From: Cardiocondyla obscurior
Lineage: Eukaryota > Arthropoda > Insecta > Hymenoptera > Formicidae
DNA: 64,000 nt
Direction: 5' to 3'
Assembly (NCBI RefSeq): GCF_019399895.1
Contig: NC_091866.1
Coordinates: 11,277,308 to 11,341,307 of the forward strand
Positions 14,801-25,208 of the stretch are shown here, piece by piece; position 1 is the first letter of the stretch, and the number at the start of each line of letters is the position of its first letter. The notes below the pieces were generated by a model, which was not told the DNA's origin, made no database searches, and saw only the letters and a program-made list of their open reading frames with translations. Both the position numbers and the translations under genes were made by a program.

Positions 14801-15031
14801 CTGCTACCATGCCGACATACCTGTATTTGCGCCTCGTGCTTCGACAAGCTGGAGCGATGTCCGATGTGTCGCAGCCCGATCAAGAGTTACTTTTGCATAC
14901 GCAGTGAAGAGTACATGCCGCCGGAAAAGGAGATCAACCCGTGTAAGCAGCGTCAGCCCAGCCACGGTCCCACTCACTGGCTTCACGATTGGAACGACCG
15001 GTTGACCGATTTCCTCGGCTTCGCCCGATAG
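2878..15031 (+). CDS. CGRRF1: Cell growth regulator with RING finger domain 1 (CGRRF1), N-terminus not located
   Basis: A probable RING-type E3 ubiquitin ligase. Exons: 2878-3038, 13415-13679, 13999-14140, 14252-14359 and 14549-15031. All junctions are AG/GT and phases agree throughout, giving at least 385 residues. The last exon carries a RING of IAP spacing at 14765-14869 (CVVC, then PCRHT, then CICASC, then CPMCR). The middle contains CYPLVIFLIRRDNRD and a VALVNVVHIRD block, matching vertebrate CGRRF1 (about 330 residues) in order and spacing. In vertebrates a short N-terminal membrane segment precedes this region; here it must come from an upstream exon, because the exon at 2878 opens in phase behind a good acceptor (CTGTTGCAG). 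An ATG pair at 2882 is an alternative start. Gly- and Asn/Thr-rich inserts make it longer than the human protein. Confidence 0.88.
3039..13414 (+). other. Large CGRRF1 intron (10.4 kb)
   Basis: The donor GTAAGT at 3039 and the acceptor TTGTTTTAG at 13414 join a phase-1 codon (G|AA). The interior is a mix of CpG-rich blocks (about 3.9-4.4 kb, 5.4-6.0 kb, 10.6-11.3 kb, 12.3-12.9 kb) and AT-rich DNA with many poly-A/T runs of 12-27 bases, for example at 3121-3144, 4555-4580 and 11649-11672. Frames of 100-200 codons in the CpG-rich blocks are Arg-rich on both strands and show no family features. No gene is called. The GC-rich blocks could be regulatory or hold unrecognised promoters. Confidence 0.6.
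8423..8545. repeat. AT-rich degenerate tandem repeat
   Basis: A run of imperfect TTATTAAAATATATA-type units, about 120 bp with almost no G or C, lies within the large CGRRF1 intron. It is a simple-sequence minisatellite by eye; I did not compute copy number. Confidence 0.6.
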
Positions 15032-16416
15032 GAATATATCTACTCTATCGATAAACTCATACGTCCTATACGTGCAAACGTCGGAACGATTGGAGAAACT
15101 TTTTGTTCGGTACAAGTGAATTTTCTGCGAGTTTATTCTCGTGTATGTTTAACAGTTCATTGGCAATTGCATTCTACAAAAACATATTACATATTTTAAA
15201 CGAATTATTTTCAATGAATATCATATGTATATGTATTTTATATACGTATAAAGTGTTAGTTTGTCCTAATTTTTCTTGTAGAAGTTGAAAGTATTGCACA
15301 AGTTTACTAGTTGTTAATTCAACTGAAATTTACACGTGAATAAATTCGTGGAACTTGCAATCTAATACAAAAAGTATCAATCACATTGAGACGGTTACGC
15401 AAATTTGTAAGAATTCACGAAATAGTGTGCTATGATAGCTCGGTTGTTCATTCCACGGTACATGTGCAAATAATTTTCACATAAAATATTACAGAATTTC
15501 AACTTTTTTTTTTCTAACAAAGTTCTTCGATTGAATAAAAATATAAAATAAATCCTTTATTCCCTTTTCGTAATGAACGTAAAAGTAATTATTAAAAATC
15601 GATGTTTAATATTTCAATTTTTCGCGTGATATCATATATTTGAGAGAAAATAATATTAAAATAAAATAGTATATGTTTAATCATGATATTAATCGAGAAT
15701 TATATATGACTTTGTCACTTTCTCTTTTGAAAAATCGAGCTATCATCATTTATTCTTAATCATTGATTATTCAACGATTTTCGACATATGTACGTGCGCA
15801 TATTATTTGAGAATCATATTTAATTTTAAAAAATGTTTCTATTTTTTTTATATTCTTTACTTATACGTGTAACATTAATTTTTTTTTTAATACGAATTTA
15901 GAATATCTCCAGAAACGAGCTCTTCATCTTTTTTAAAATTTATTTAAAAATTTTAACTTGGAGATTATAAGTATTTTCTTCTACTTCATGCGCGTCACCG
16001 GCCCACCTGAATAAATTTCAACTCATTTAATTAAAAAAATTATAATCGTAATAACGATTTTCCGCGCTTTACTTAGAAGACAGTGCTCCGCGGTCCAATT
16101 GGATTGTCATACATTTAGCGTCATTTATGTCTTTGCACATAAAATTAGATATTTCGTTCGGAGTGACGAAAATGCGCAAGTGAAATGTATTTAGACATCC
16201 GCGATTCTGTGCGTGATCAAAATAATCGTGACACAATTTGGAACACATAAATAATAAAATAAAAATTTAAATAATAAGTAATAGATTACGTAATATTAAA
16301 TTAATTAACATATTTGCGGATTTTTCTTTTTTAGTTACGATGTGAAAATGATTGTATGTGATATATTCAATCCGAGAGTGCCTAATTCAAATTTAATGAC
16401 ATAACGACGCCAAATG

Positions 16417-16661
16417 TACACTGAGAGACAGATACAGCGTTTGTTGCGGCGACGACGGCTAGTGAGTACCTTAAGAGGTAGATATGGGCATTTGCCACGG
16501 CGACGGCAAATGTCATATCTACCTCTCAGTGTACGTGACCCTAGCGTGGTGTGTTTCGAGTCTCACACGAAGCGCGTAGTACATGTGCCGAAGAGTCCGA
16601 GAACTGAGGAGTACGCTAGCCGTCATCGCCGCAGTAAACGCCATATCTATCTCTCAGTGTA
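16417..16661. mobile_element. Tc1/mariner-like MITE with nested inverted repeats
   Basis: The terminal inverted repeats are about 47 bp, at 16416-16462 and 16616-16662. The left end reads TACACTGAGAGACAGATA and the right end, reverse-complemented, reads TACACTGAGAGATAGATA. The arms stay similar across GCGGCGACGACGGCTAG. Both ends carry a TA dinucleotide, as expected for a TA target duplication of the Tc1/mariner superfamily. Inside is a second hairpin (16475-16497 with 16505-16526) whose right side repeats the terminal CTCTCAGTGTA motif, so the element looks like two related copies nested or in tandem. It is about 241 bp with no coding capacity for a transposase, which fits a non-autonomous MITE. 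Confidence 0.75.
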
Positions 16662-17676
16662 CTTAACCACAATAAATCAATAGTAACTTTCTTTTTAAAT
16701 GGTACACCAAGGGGAATATATAAAATTGCTGAAATTAAAAATATGACATAATTACAAATTTTCGGCCTTTAAACAGAAAACACTACATCTCTTTCTTTTT
16801 CTCTATGAAATTGAAAAAATAATTATATGTCCTAATTTAGATAAATTATTCAATTTATTTAATTAATATGTTCTTTGTTTTAGTTTCACGTCAAAATTCT
16901 ATTTTAACATTTTATAACTTCTCTTTCGAATTATATGTTCTTAAAAAAAAAAAAAAGAAAAGAAAAAAGAAAAAAGGGAAAAAGAACAAATTAAATATTA
17001 AATATAAGAAATGCAAATTTCGATTTGTGTTCCCCTAAATCATCATGTATATATACATACTCGTGTATATGCAAATTTTTACTATGTGACTTTTTGTGAG
17101 TACATTAATTGTAAATACATTATGATAAGTACGTGCGAGAGCTAAGAAAAGAGTGTTCCGGTTTTGGCACAGTAAAATTGAAATCAAACTAGCAAACAAT
17201 AGACTTAATATGAATAGATCGACCATAACTTGGCTGAATTAATATCGCCGAATAATAAAATATGAGAGAAGAAAAAGCGAGCGAGTTGTTCATGTCGAAA
17301 GCTCGATCTTGTATTTAATTACTTAAGTAGTACTAAGCAATAATATATCCAGTCAATGGAAACGACAGCTGTACAGCTTTCCAAGACATGACGGTGTTTC
17401 GAATATCGGACTACGAGGACCATTTTATTCATACTACGTCTATTGTTGCTCGGTAACTATAGTTTTACATACGAACTGGAACAGCATCGTTGTTTCCAAC
17501 AATACGAATTCGCCGACAAATTATCCGATGCTTGGTAGATATATTTATACATATATGTATACTATTAATGCGTAAGTTTACTTCCTTAACAGAATTTACT
17601 GCTGTGCAGCATTTACTTTACGTTCGTGCACATACAATTTAAGTATTATTCGTTTTGCAATATTCACGTTTAGTAT

Positions 17677-17749
17677 TGTGTGCGTGTATATATGTGTACG
17701 CGGTGCTGCGCGCGTACATGTGAGTAAAATGTGTGTGCGTGTGTGTGGT
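17677..17749. repeat. GT-rich simple repeat
   Basis: An interrupted purine/pyrimidine alternating tract (GTGTGCGTGTATATATGTGT, then CGCGCG, then TGTGTGCGTGTGTGTGG). It is low complexity and potentially Z-DNA forming. A similar GT-rich tract occurs near 54856-54890. Confidence 0.6.
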
Positions 17750-19046
17750 GTTTTAGGCGAAATTTTTTCAGCATCCAAAACGTCAACAAAGTATACGCGG
17801 CACCAAATATTTGATATGCATGAGAGGAAGGTGATGTTAATTCTGTAGATTAGGACCGTCGTGTTAACGTTTAACGCTGTAAATAGACAGACTGTGATAA
17901 TTTCTAACAATGTCTGCGTGAATACATCTCGCGAGCGGGTTGACTAGAGGAATGACTCGTTCGAGAAAAAGACCTAAGGAGGTTTGCCGGATAAACTGAA
18001 ACGCGAGAACGGTTGTTGAAGGGACACGAAGGAAGAGAAGGCCTTTGCAGTCAATTTATCGTAAAAGAAATTAACACTTTAATTTATGTTTTAAGCGACG
18101 AGACTTGATACGAACGTCTCGAAACCGCACTTGTACATAATTTATTTAAATAAAATGTATTAGCTGGCATTTTATATATCTCGTCCGTCGATTACTTTTC
18201 GCTGGTAAAACGAATATGAATTGTCGACCTATCGAAGTCTTGAAGAATTAGAGTTTATTTTATTCGGTGTATTGATTTATTGTTAAATAGTACGTGCAGT
18301 TTTCTCGCTTGCGAAGCTAAACTCTCGTATAGGAATATGTTACATCCATCTAGAAAGCATTGTGTACAAATTGGTTCGCTCTAACTGTATCTTGTGCATT
18401 TAAAGGCAGATATGATTTGCTGCGACGAGCGGCGAGAACGAACGCCGTTCCTTACGGTGAGTATACTTTGGGCAACACACACTCGCGGCTTCGTTGAGAC
18501 GGAGGAAGAAGAGTAAGAGGAACGACTGGAGCTCGGAAACCCGTTTTACACGATCTACTAATCGTGATATGAAAAATTGTATACGACAGAACGCGCAAAA
18601 TTTGTTTAAAAAAAAAATTTTATTTTCTTATTTGAACGAATCTGAGAAAAAAAAATGTATAAAACTATAATAATAAATTTACTTTATGGAAAGTGGCGTG
18701 AGAAAATAAAAGCAGTTTAAGCATTCAGGAGGGAAAGAACAGAGATGCATCCTCGGGTTTCCGACACGTGAGAAGCAGTTATTGTTCGTTACTTCCAGAG
18801 CGATCTTTTTGTGTCGATGTGGATGAATTCGTTCGTCTTTCTTCAACGTCCAACGCACACAGTTACACGTCCATTCTATTTAAAGTGCAACGTGCAGTTA
18901 TGAGAAGAACGGCTTCGGGGCGAGTGTGCTTCTTACGGCATTCGCGAGGATCGCGAAAGACGATCGTGTGAAACGGCCCGCGCGCCTCGTGTTGGTTACC
19001 CGTGTCGCACGCGAACGCCTTTGTCTCCACTATCGCCTTCGTAAGC

Positions 19047-19213
19047 AGAGAGCCCAACTCGGAATCGCGGCTTCCACGCGTACAGATACAGAGGCTCGTC
19101 CGTGTGAAGCCAGCGCTTCGGCTGCCGTCGGATAGAAGAAAAGGCAAGAGCTTCACACGGATGAGCCTCTGTATCTATACACGTGAAAGTCGCGATTCCG
19201 AGTTGGGCTCTCT
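19047..19213. repeat. Fold-back element with 64-bp arms
   Basis: Arm 19047-19110 begins AGAGAGCCCAACTCGGAATC and its near-perfect reverse complement lies at 19151-19213, with only a handful of mismatches by eye. The loop is about 40 bases (19111-19150). It sits about 430 bp upstream of the Cdc42 effector start codon and so could be transcribed in its 5' UTR. It could be a MITE remnant, a dsRNA-forming hairpin or a regulatory palindrome. Confidence 0.7.
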
Positions 19214-19643
19214 GGTTCCAATCAGTTCGTCCTACAGTCCTACGGTGTTTGCGCCTGCAGGGTGCGATGCTATTCGCGAGTTTCGCGACCACCGGCCACG
19301 TGTTCCACGGAGATGTTCACTGCGCTAGACACGCCGGCCGCTGAAACCGGCGCGACGAAAGATTAACGCTGAGGTTTGTGTCTTGTACCGTCATGTTTAA
19401 CTTAACCTCTACGCGAAGTCGCCTACTGTCTCAAGGTGACTTCAGGTTCACCGAGGTACGCTGCCCTCCGCAGCTACCGCGTCGCTTGACCGTCCTTAAC
19501 CTAACGTTATTCGTCAATAGTCGTTTCACTTTAGAAAAACGCCAGCTTGCTTCCCGAACCGTCAAAGGGCTTACTGTAGGGTCTGAAGGGTCGTGGAAGA
19601 TCGTGCACGTATCGAGGTCAATTATACAGAAGTAAGCGCAGAG

Positions 19644-20043
19644 ATGGCTGGCAACAACGAGCTGTGGGTGCAGTGTTTCACGTGCTGTTTGACGAGGCGA
19701 GCCACGAGAAACGCTAGGCGAAACTCTGGGAGGACACACCAGAGGCTCAGGATAGACCGCAGCATGATCGGCGTACCCACGAACTTCAGGCACACGGCAC
19801 ACATCAGCAGCGGCGACGTCGACATGTCGATCGCACAATTGGCCGACCTTCAAGCACAAATGCAGAGGAAAAGTGGATTTGACCATGACTTCAATGCTAA
19901 GGTAAGTACCATTTTACTGTTCATTTTTCAACGTCAAGCTTCGCTCGTTTCTTTCTACTGGGTTGCGTAAAGTATTAGCTTTAGACTTTCATTATTTTAC
20001 CAGGTCAGTTGAATTCTTGATCTTTTTGTCACAGACTTGTTGA
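19644..20043 (+). CDS. Cdc42 small effector protein (SPEC/Cdc42SE family)
   Basis: A small CRIB-domain protein that binds GTP-loaded Cdc42 at the plasma membrane and links it to actin regulation. Exon 1 is 19644-19901 (86 codons). A second tiny exon, 20035-20043, adds Thr-Cys and a stop; it follows a pyrimidine-rich CACAG acceptor, and the Cys ending recalls insect homologues. Total length is 88 residues, typical of the family. The CRIB core is RIDRSMIGVPTNFRHTAHIS, with the I-x-x-P-x-x-F-x-H-x-x-H pattern. Near the N-terminus, CFTCC (residues 11-15) followed by basic residues matches the palmitoylated Cys cluster of SPEC proteins. An in-frame ATG at 19593 would add 17 residues; the later start was chosen because it fits family length. 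The 5' UTR is probably spliced. Confidence 0.88.
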
Positions 20044-21216
20044 GGGATGACTTATAAGTTACAGTGAGGCATTCAACACATCAGAAATGCCGCGAGAGCA
20101 TTTACGTTGCGGCGGAAAGGCAAGTGAAACGTTTCCAATATCGATGTTCCTTATTCGTCCGAGAGACGAGCGCATTTCTTTCATATGGATAAGGTGGCAT
20201 TTTATATGACAATCCGTTAGACAATTAAGACAAACTCATGCACGTGCATACCGAATAAATCTTGGACTTCCATTCCATAAGAAACTGCCAGAGTAAATCA
20301 TATTACAGCATAACTATTTATGAATTTACTTCTATGCTTTTGACTGATTTACGTTTTAATAAAAACTGATGTGCCTTTTGGATGGCGATCTAACGTTCCA
20401 CGCGAAAAAGAAAAGTAATTTATACAAGAACGTAGAATGGATCGCTTTATTTGTAAAATTACTTTTTAAGATTTAGAAAATATAACGTAGATGTGTAATT
20501 AGCGTATAATAAGTAATCGTATCACATAATATCACATGATAATATAATTCTGTACATGTAACTCTTATCCTACTGTCAAATATTGTTCGCGTATTATACA
20601 AAAAAAAATCGCGTATAATACAAAAGAATATCGGCGATATTTATACGAAAAAGTACATAATTGTTTCTGTTTTCCATCCTAATCGCTCTCGACTTTTGAC
20701 TTTCTTTAGGCACTATTTTTTTTTTTTTTTTTCTTTTATTTTCGTTTACGACATGACGGTGGGATCTTTTGACTCGTTGACATAATATAGATAGACCGAG
20801 CGAAATTTTAGTTCAGAGATGTAACAAGGGCCAGAGGTAGTTTATATATCTTTTTAACAAGAAACGAAAAGAGGTAACAAAAATCGCTGGCGACACCGGC
20901 CAAGCTCGACAGTTAATTTAATTTGACAGAGCTGTTTGTAACAAAAGTTCCGTCTATATAATTCATTGTTGTTAATCTTTTCAAAGTTCGTCTTCTATGT
21001 GCAATATAAAAAATAATTTTAATTAATGGTTAACGATAGATGAGGATGATGCAATGAAGTAGGCGTTACTTGATAGATTAATCAGAATTTAGTTCAGAGT
21101 TTAGTTCGTCTGTCGAGCATGCTGCCGTACTCGAATATGCGACATGTATCAAACGCCTGCCCAGATACAAGTAAGACAGAAACAGCTATTTGCGTTCTCT
21201 TCTGATTATTGACTTA
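20044..21216. other. Intergenic DNA between convergent Cdc42 effector and Spatzle genes
   Basis: Probably the 3' UTRs of both neighbours. No protein-like frame is visible. A poly-T run lies at about 20717-20732. Nothing else recognised. Confidence 0.5.
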
Positions 21217-24200
21217 TTAGTGTTGCGTTGACATAGAGAATCGAACGTTCGGTCTGTTATATTGTGTCCGATTGGGTGGGAAGTCTAATCCTAGTCCCAG
21301 CCTAACAGTAGGTTCGTTAATAGACTTTACGTGACAACAGCAGCTCGACGGAAAGCGAAATTGATCCTTAACAATGCTACCGTCGCTCCCAACCGCCGCT
21401 AGTTCTCGATAGATAAACTTCTGCTTGCAAATAGTCTTATAGCCTTCGGCAAAACCATCGATCATGCTACAGCCTTGACCCTCGTTCCTGTGAAATCATA
21501 TATATTTATCATAGAAAAAAAAATTGTATTTCTTTTATATTGTTATTCTTTAAATCGAACTATATTTATTCTTACACGCAAACTTCGATACGTATCCCTT
21601 GCTTCAACTCGTCCTGATTCACGATAAATAGCCATTGCTTTTCTTTGTTTTGTGCGGACTGCGGATATACCACTTGTTCCTATGAATTTGACAATCAATG
21701 ATATTTCAATTACTTATTATAATTTCGTACGTATTTATTCATTCTTTAAAAAAAACCGTACATTAAAAAATAAGCCAAATCAACTCACACGAAATCGGCA
21801 AAATGTCCATTCGTCCGCAACATCTATTCTCTGTTCGATGGGCATCTGAAAAAAAAATCGTGTATCCTTTCAAACACTGCAGAATTTGATAAACAAAATG
21901 AATAAATGTTACGTCGAAAATTATAACTATAAAAATGTTTCTATGGAGCAGACAGAGTATTTAGACGCTTTCCTAGCGTGTCTCGCGTATTAAAAGTTTA
22001 TATAACTCGTCGCGATTTTATCGATTTCTTTGTCCTGCAGATCGTATATACATGCACAGTTAAACAATTATAATTAAATATAAAAAGAAATCTTGATTTT
22101 GACACAATGAGTACAATCGCTGGTGCTCATACATATACTCTTTCTGTCTCTCTCTCATGTAAAATTATAAGTTATCTCTAACCGGATCGACGGTTTCCAG
22201 AAACCTCAAACTGGCGTTCCGCGCTATCGCCGCGTTCACCAATTGCTTGGGGTAGTTAATGACGTTTTCGCAGAATGTACTATTGCTGCGGCAAGGCAGC
22301 GCGGAAAATGGTAGCATGACTGGTAATGCCGTTCGCGGCGGCAGCGACGTAAACGAAGGATTTCTACCATCCGGGAAAATAATCTTCTCATCCGAGTTCC
22401 TGTGCATCGATATAGTCGAGCTCGTTACTGCAACAGAAAAACAAACGATATTTATCGCTTATTAAAGAACAAATGCTAAATCTATCATTACGCGAGATTC
22501 GTCGTACAATTTGAACGCTACAGATGTTAACATTGCCTGTTTTATAGAAGAAAACGCATTTAACACAGTTATTACCATTAGATCGCGTTTTAAGCACTAG
22601 CTTCGGTCAGATTACAATTATTCATTTTCCGAGTGTTACTGAGAAAGAATGTTGATCACTCAGAGCCAATATTCATACAAGGTAAACGTGCCTTGCAGCA
22701 ATTTCCTTTTTCTATATTGCGTCACTGTTTCGCTAGAAGACTCCTGCTGCTCCGTGGTGTCCCATTGCGTACGCTCGATCCCCCGTTCGTGACTGTCTCG
22801 ATCGGTTTGTTGTTCCGACCATTGTTGCGGCGGCAGAAGTTCGTGATTTCTGTATGCTAAGTCGATCAGTCTTGAAATCGATAACGATTCGTCCTGGTCA
22901 GAGGAATTTGAGGCTTGCGAGGATTCTTCCTCCGAGAAAGCATGAGGATGCCCTTCAACTCGCACCGTCAGACACACCTGCCAAGTAAAAAAGAGAATAA
23001 GAACCAAGTCAAATCGGGGATTTGTCCCCTTTTCTACAAATAAATCGTTTTTCGCCAAGTAATCTATTGATCGTTCGGCATGTATGTTTGGAGTAACGTC
23101 GTCCTCCTTTCCGGCAACCGAAATCGCGAGGGAACGAGCGCACGCGATAAGAAACAGATAAATTATTTTATTTATGTACCGAGGCTGATTATGAGAGGCG
23201 GTACGAGATTCTATTACGTGCAAATGCGGCCGTGAACAAGATTATATAATTTGAATGCTCGTATGTTGACCGCAGGGCCGCGAAAATGTTTAATAATACT
23301 TTTTCGCGACGTCGATTCCTTTCGAGCAGTGGGAGTCGCTTCCCTGCGATATATTAAACGGTATAAAAAATATTATTTGCTATAACAAACATAAATTTAC
23401 AATGTAAAAACTTCAGCAAATTTTACACAAAGAATAGTTGAGAGAATTTCATTAACGATCTTGTAGATATATACAATTCATAATTTTATAAAAATTATAT
23501 GCAACGTTGCATAATTTTTTTTTTTTTTTTTTTAATTCTTAGATTGCTAATGAAATGAGATTTATAGGGGGAAATCCCTTGCGAGCGTTTCAAAACGCGG
23601 ATGAGAGATTCACCCAAGAGTTGCTGAATCTGGGAAATAATTTTTCCGACGTGCAATACGTATCCCCCGCATTTTAATTCGCGATGCTTCCCACAAGCGA
23701 AGCAGATCCTTCGCGATTTCCAGGTATACCACTTGTCGTCGCTTTATTGCACTCTCATGCAACGCTTGTTACACATAAAACATGTTATTTAAATTCGTGT
23801 ATTATTAGGAAACCGATCGGATTAGTAAATGGAAAAAACGTATAATGATTCTAGGAAGAAAAAAAAAACGCTTGGAAGAGATAAAAATTGAATGTAGATG
23901 TGCGCGAAAATGGGACGAGAGACGAGAAATAGGCGGAATTATCGAAGAATCGGGACAGACGCGTCGATACGTAATTGTTCTCCCGATTGTCTGCAATTAG
24001 CACTCTCGTTGCGCGCGAAGCGTCGATCAACATTCTCGGCCATTTACAGAGAGGTACGCCGAAAGACTCGGCTGTCCCGCGATGGTATCGAGACAGGAAT
24101 AACGTAAGGACATCGTCGGTGGTATATTAATCTTGGCAGTAAAAATCCTCGGCTCGCCGTTGGTGTGTGCGTGTGCATAAAAATTCACGATGCCGCGAGC

Positions 24201-24481
24201 GTGTTTTCTGCGTCTTTCAGTCGATACGCTTTTCCATGTACGCCGAGATCCCGCGGGCCGTGTTCCGGCAGCCGTCCAGCGATCGTGTCAGTTTGAAAAA
24301 TTCACAGAAGGTCAAATTTTAATGAATCAATTAAGCGCGTCATTAACAAGCGAGATTGAGAATTAATTAAAAGTGAAATGACTTACGAAGGTGAGAGCGG
24401 GATGCGGGGGGGGAAATTCCTTACCAGAACGAGCGCCAGGCAGACGAGCCGATTCCGCGGGTGAGAAACGCTCGGTGTCAT
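21217..24481 (-). CDS. spz: Spatzle-like Toll ligand precursor
   Basis: A secreted cystine-knot cytokine precursor that activates Toll receptors in immunity and development. Minus-strand exons: 24425-24481, about 22692-22977, 22183-22427, 21789-21845, 21576-21679 and 21217-21487, totalling 339 residues. Exon 1 gives the start and most of a signal peptide (NRLVCLALVLVCLTV), followed by an acidic, Ser/Gln-rich prodomain. The C-terminal domain has the seven-cysteine Spatzle pattern: TFC; YPQ; WLFIVNQDELKQGIRIEVC; GC; TICKQKFIYRELAAV; and CCC near the end. The 57-bp exon at 21789-21845 contains IEQR-IDVADEWTFC, so cleavage after Arg nine residues before the first knot Cys would match Spatzle activation. 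The exon 2 donor is uncertain: phase agreement needs a GC donor at 22691-22690, or an alternative acceptor at exon 3. The gene is divergent from TEDC1. Confidence 0.88.
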
Positions 24482-25208
24482 CTTCGGGGAAGACGCGGAC
24501 GTTCGGACAGCGAAGATGATGGAAGATTCCCGCGAGACGCCACAGTGATTAACGCTGATCCATGCGCGGCCGCTCGCACTCTACTGACCGATCGAACAGC
24601 GTGCGACTCGAGGTCCTCGACGAGTGCCTCCGCTGCTGCAAACAGAAGAGAGAAGGAGTGACGGGGAAAAAGCTGACTCGCTTCCGGCTCGGCCGAGAAG
24701 CGGGGGAAGAGAGGCAGGACTGACCGTTGCTGACCGCGAGGCGCGGAAAAGCGAGGTGCGCGCACATCGGACGAAGCCTCGCTTGTTTTTCGTTGACGGC
24801 TAGTAGGGAGTCGCACATTCATCAACCCTCAAACGAAACCTTGGGTGATCCGTGGGAACCTACCAGCCGGTGTCGTTATTCCTTTGGTCTTTGACTGCCG
24901 TACCCGGGCGCCATATTTTTTTTTCCAGCGTTTCCAACATGACCCACTTCGATAAACGACACGTCAGTTGTCTGCAGACAACTTTAGATTTCAGTTTCAG
25001 CTTTGCCAACTTTGTCACCTCTTCCGTCGCCTTTTCGTAGCTCTAAAAACTCGAAAGAGACGCGAAGCTGTAGCGTAAAGTCGTAGATCAAATTAGTTTG
25101 TGTTACTAATGAGGAAACGAGGACGCGTTGTAATTAGAACAGGACGGGAAGAGTTCGAGCTCGGGACATGTGGGCGCGCGCGCGCGCGTATTTTTTGCCC
25201 GTGGCGTC
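24482..25208. promoter_or_regulatory. Shared 5' region between spz (-) and TEDC1 (+)
   Basis: The two start codons are 727 bp apart on opposite strands, so the promoters of both genes probably lie here. The sequence is GC-rich, with an alternating CG run at 25173-25188. No TATA box stands out. The overlapping frames of 60-115 codons on both strands look spurious. Confidence 0.4.

Larger units (their letters stand above)
15032..19643. other. Gene-poor stretch between CGRRF1 and the Cdc42 effector
   Basis: AT-rich sequence with candidate polyadenylation signals after CGRRF1 (AATAAA at 15339-15344 and again near 15534). No protein-like frame was found. The stretch holds a MITE (16417-16661), a GT-rich tract (17677-17749) and a fold-back hairpin (19047-19213). 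The GC-richer part, about 18.75-19.6 kb, probably includes the promoter or 5' UTR of the next gene. Confidence 0.5.
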
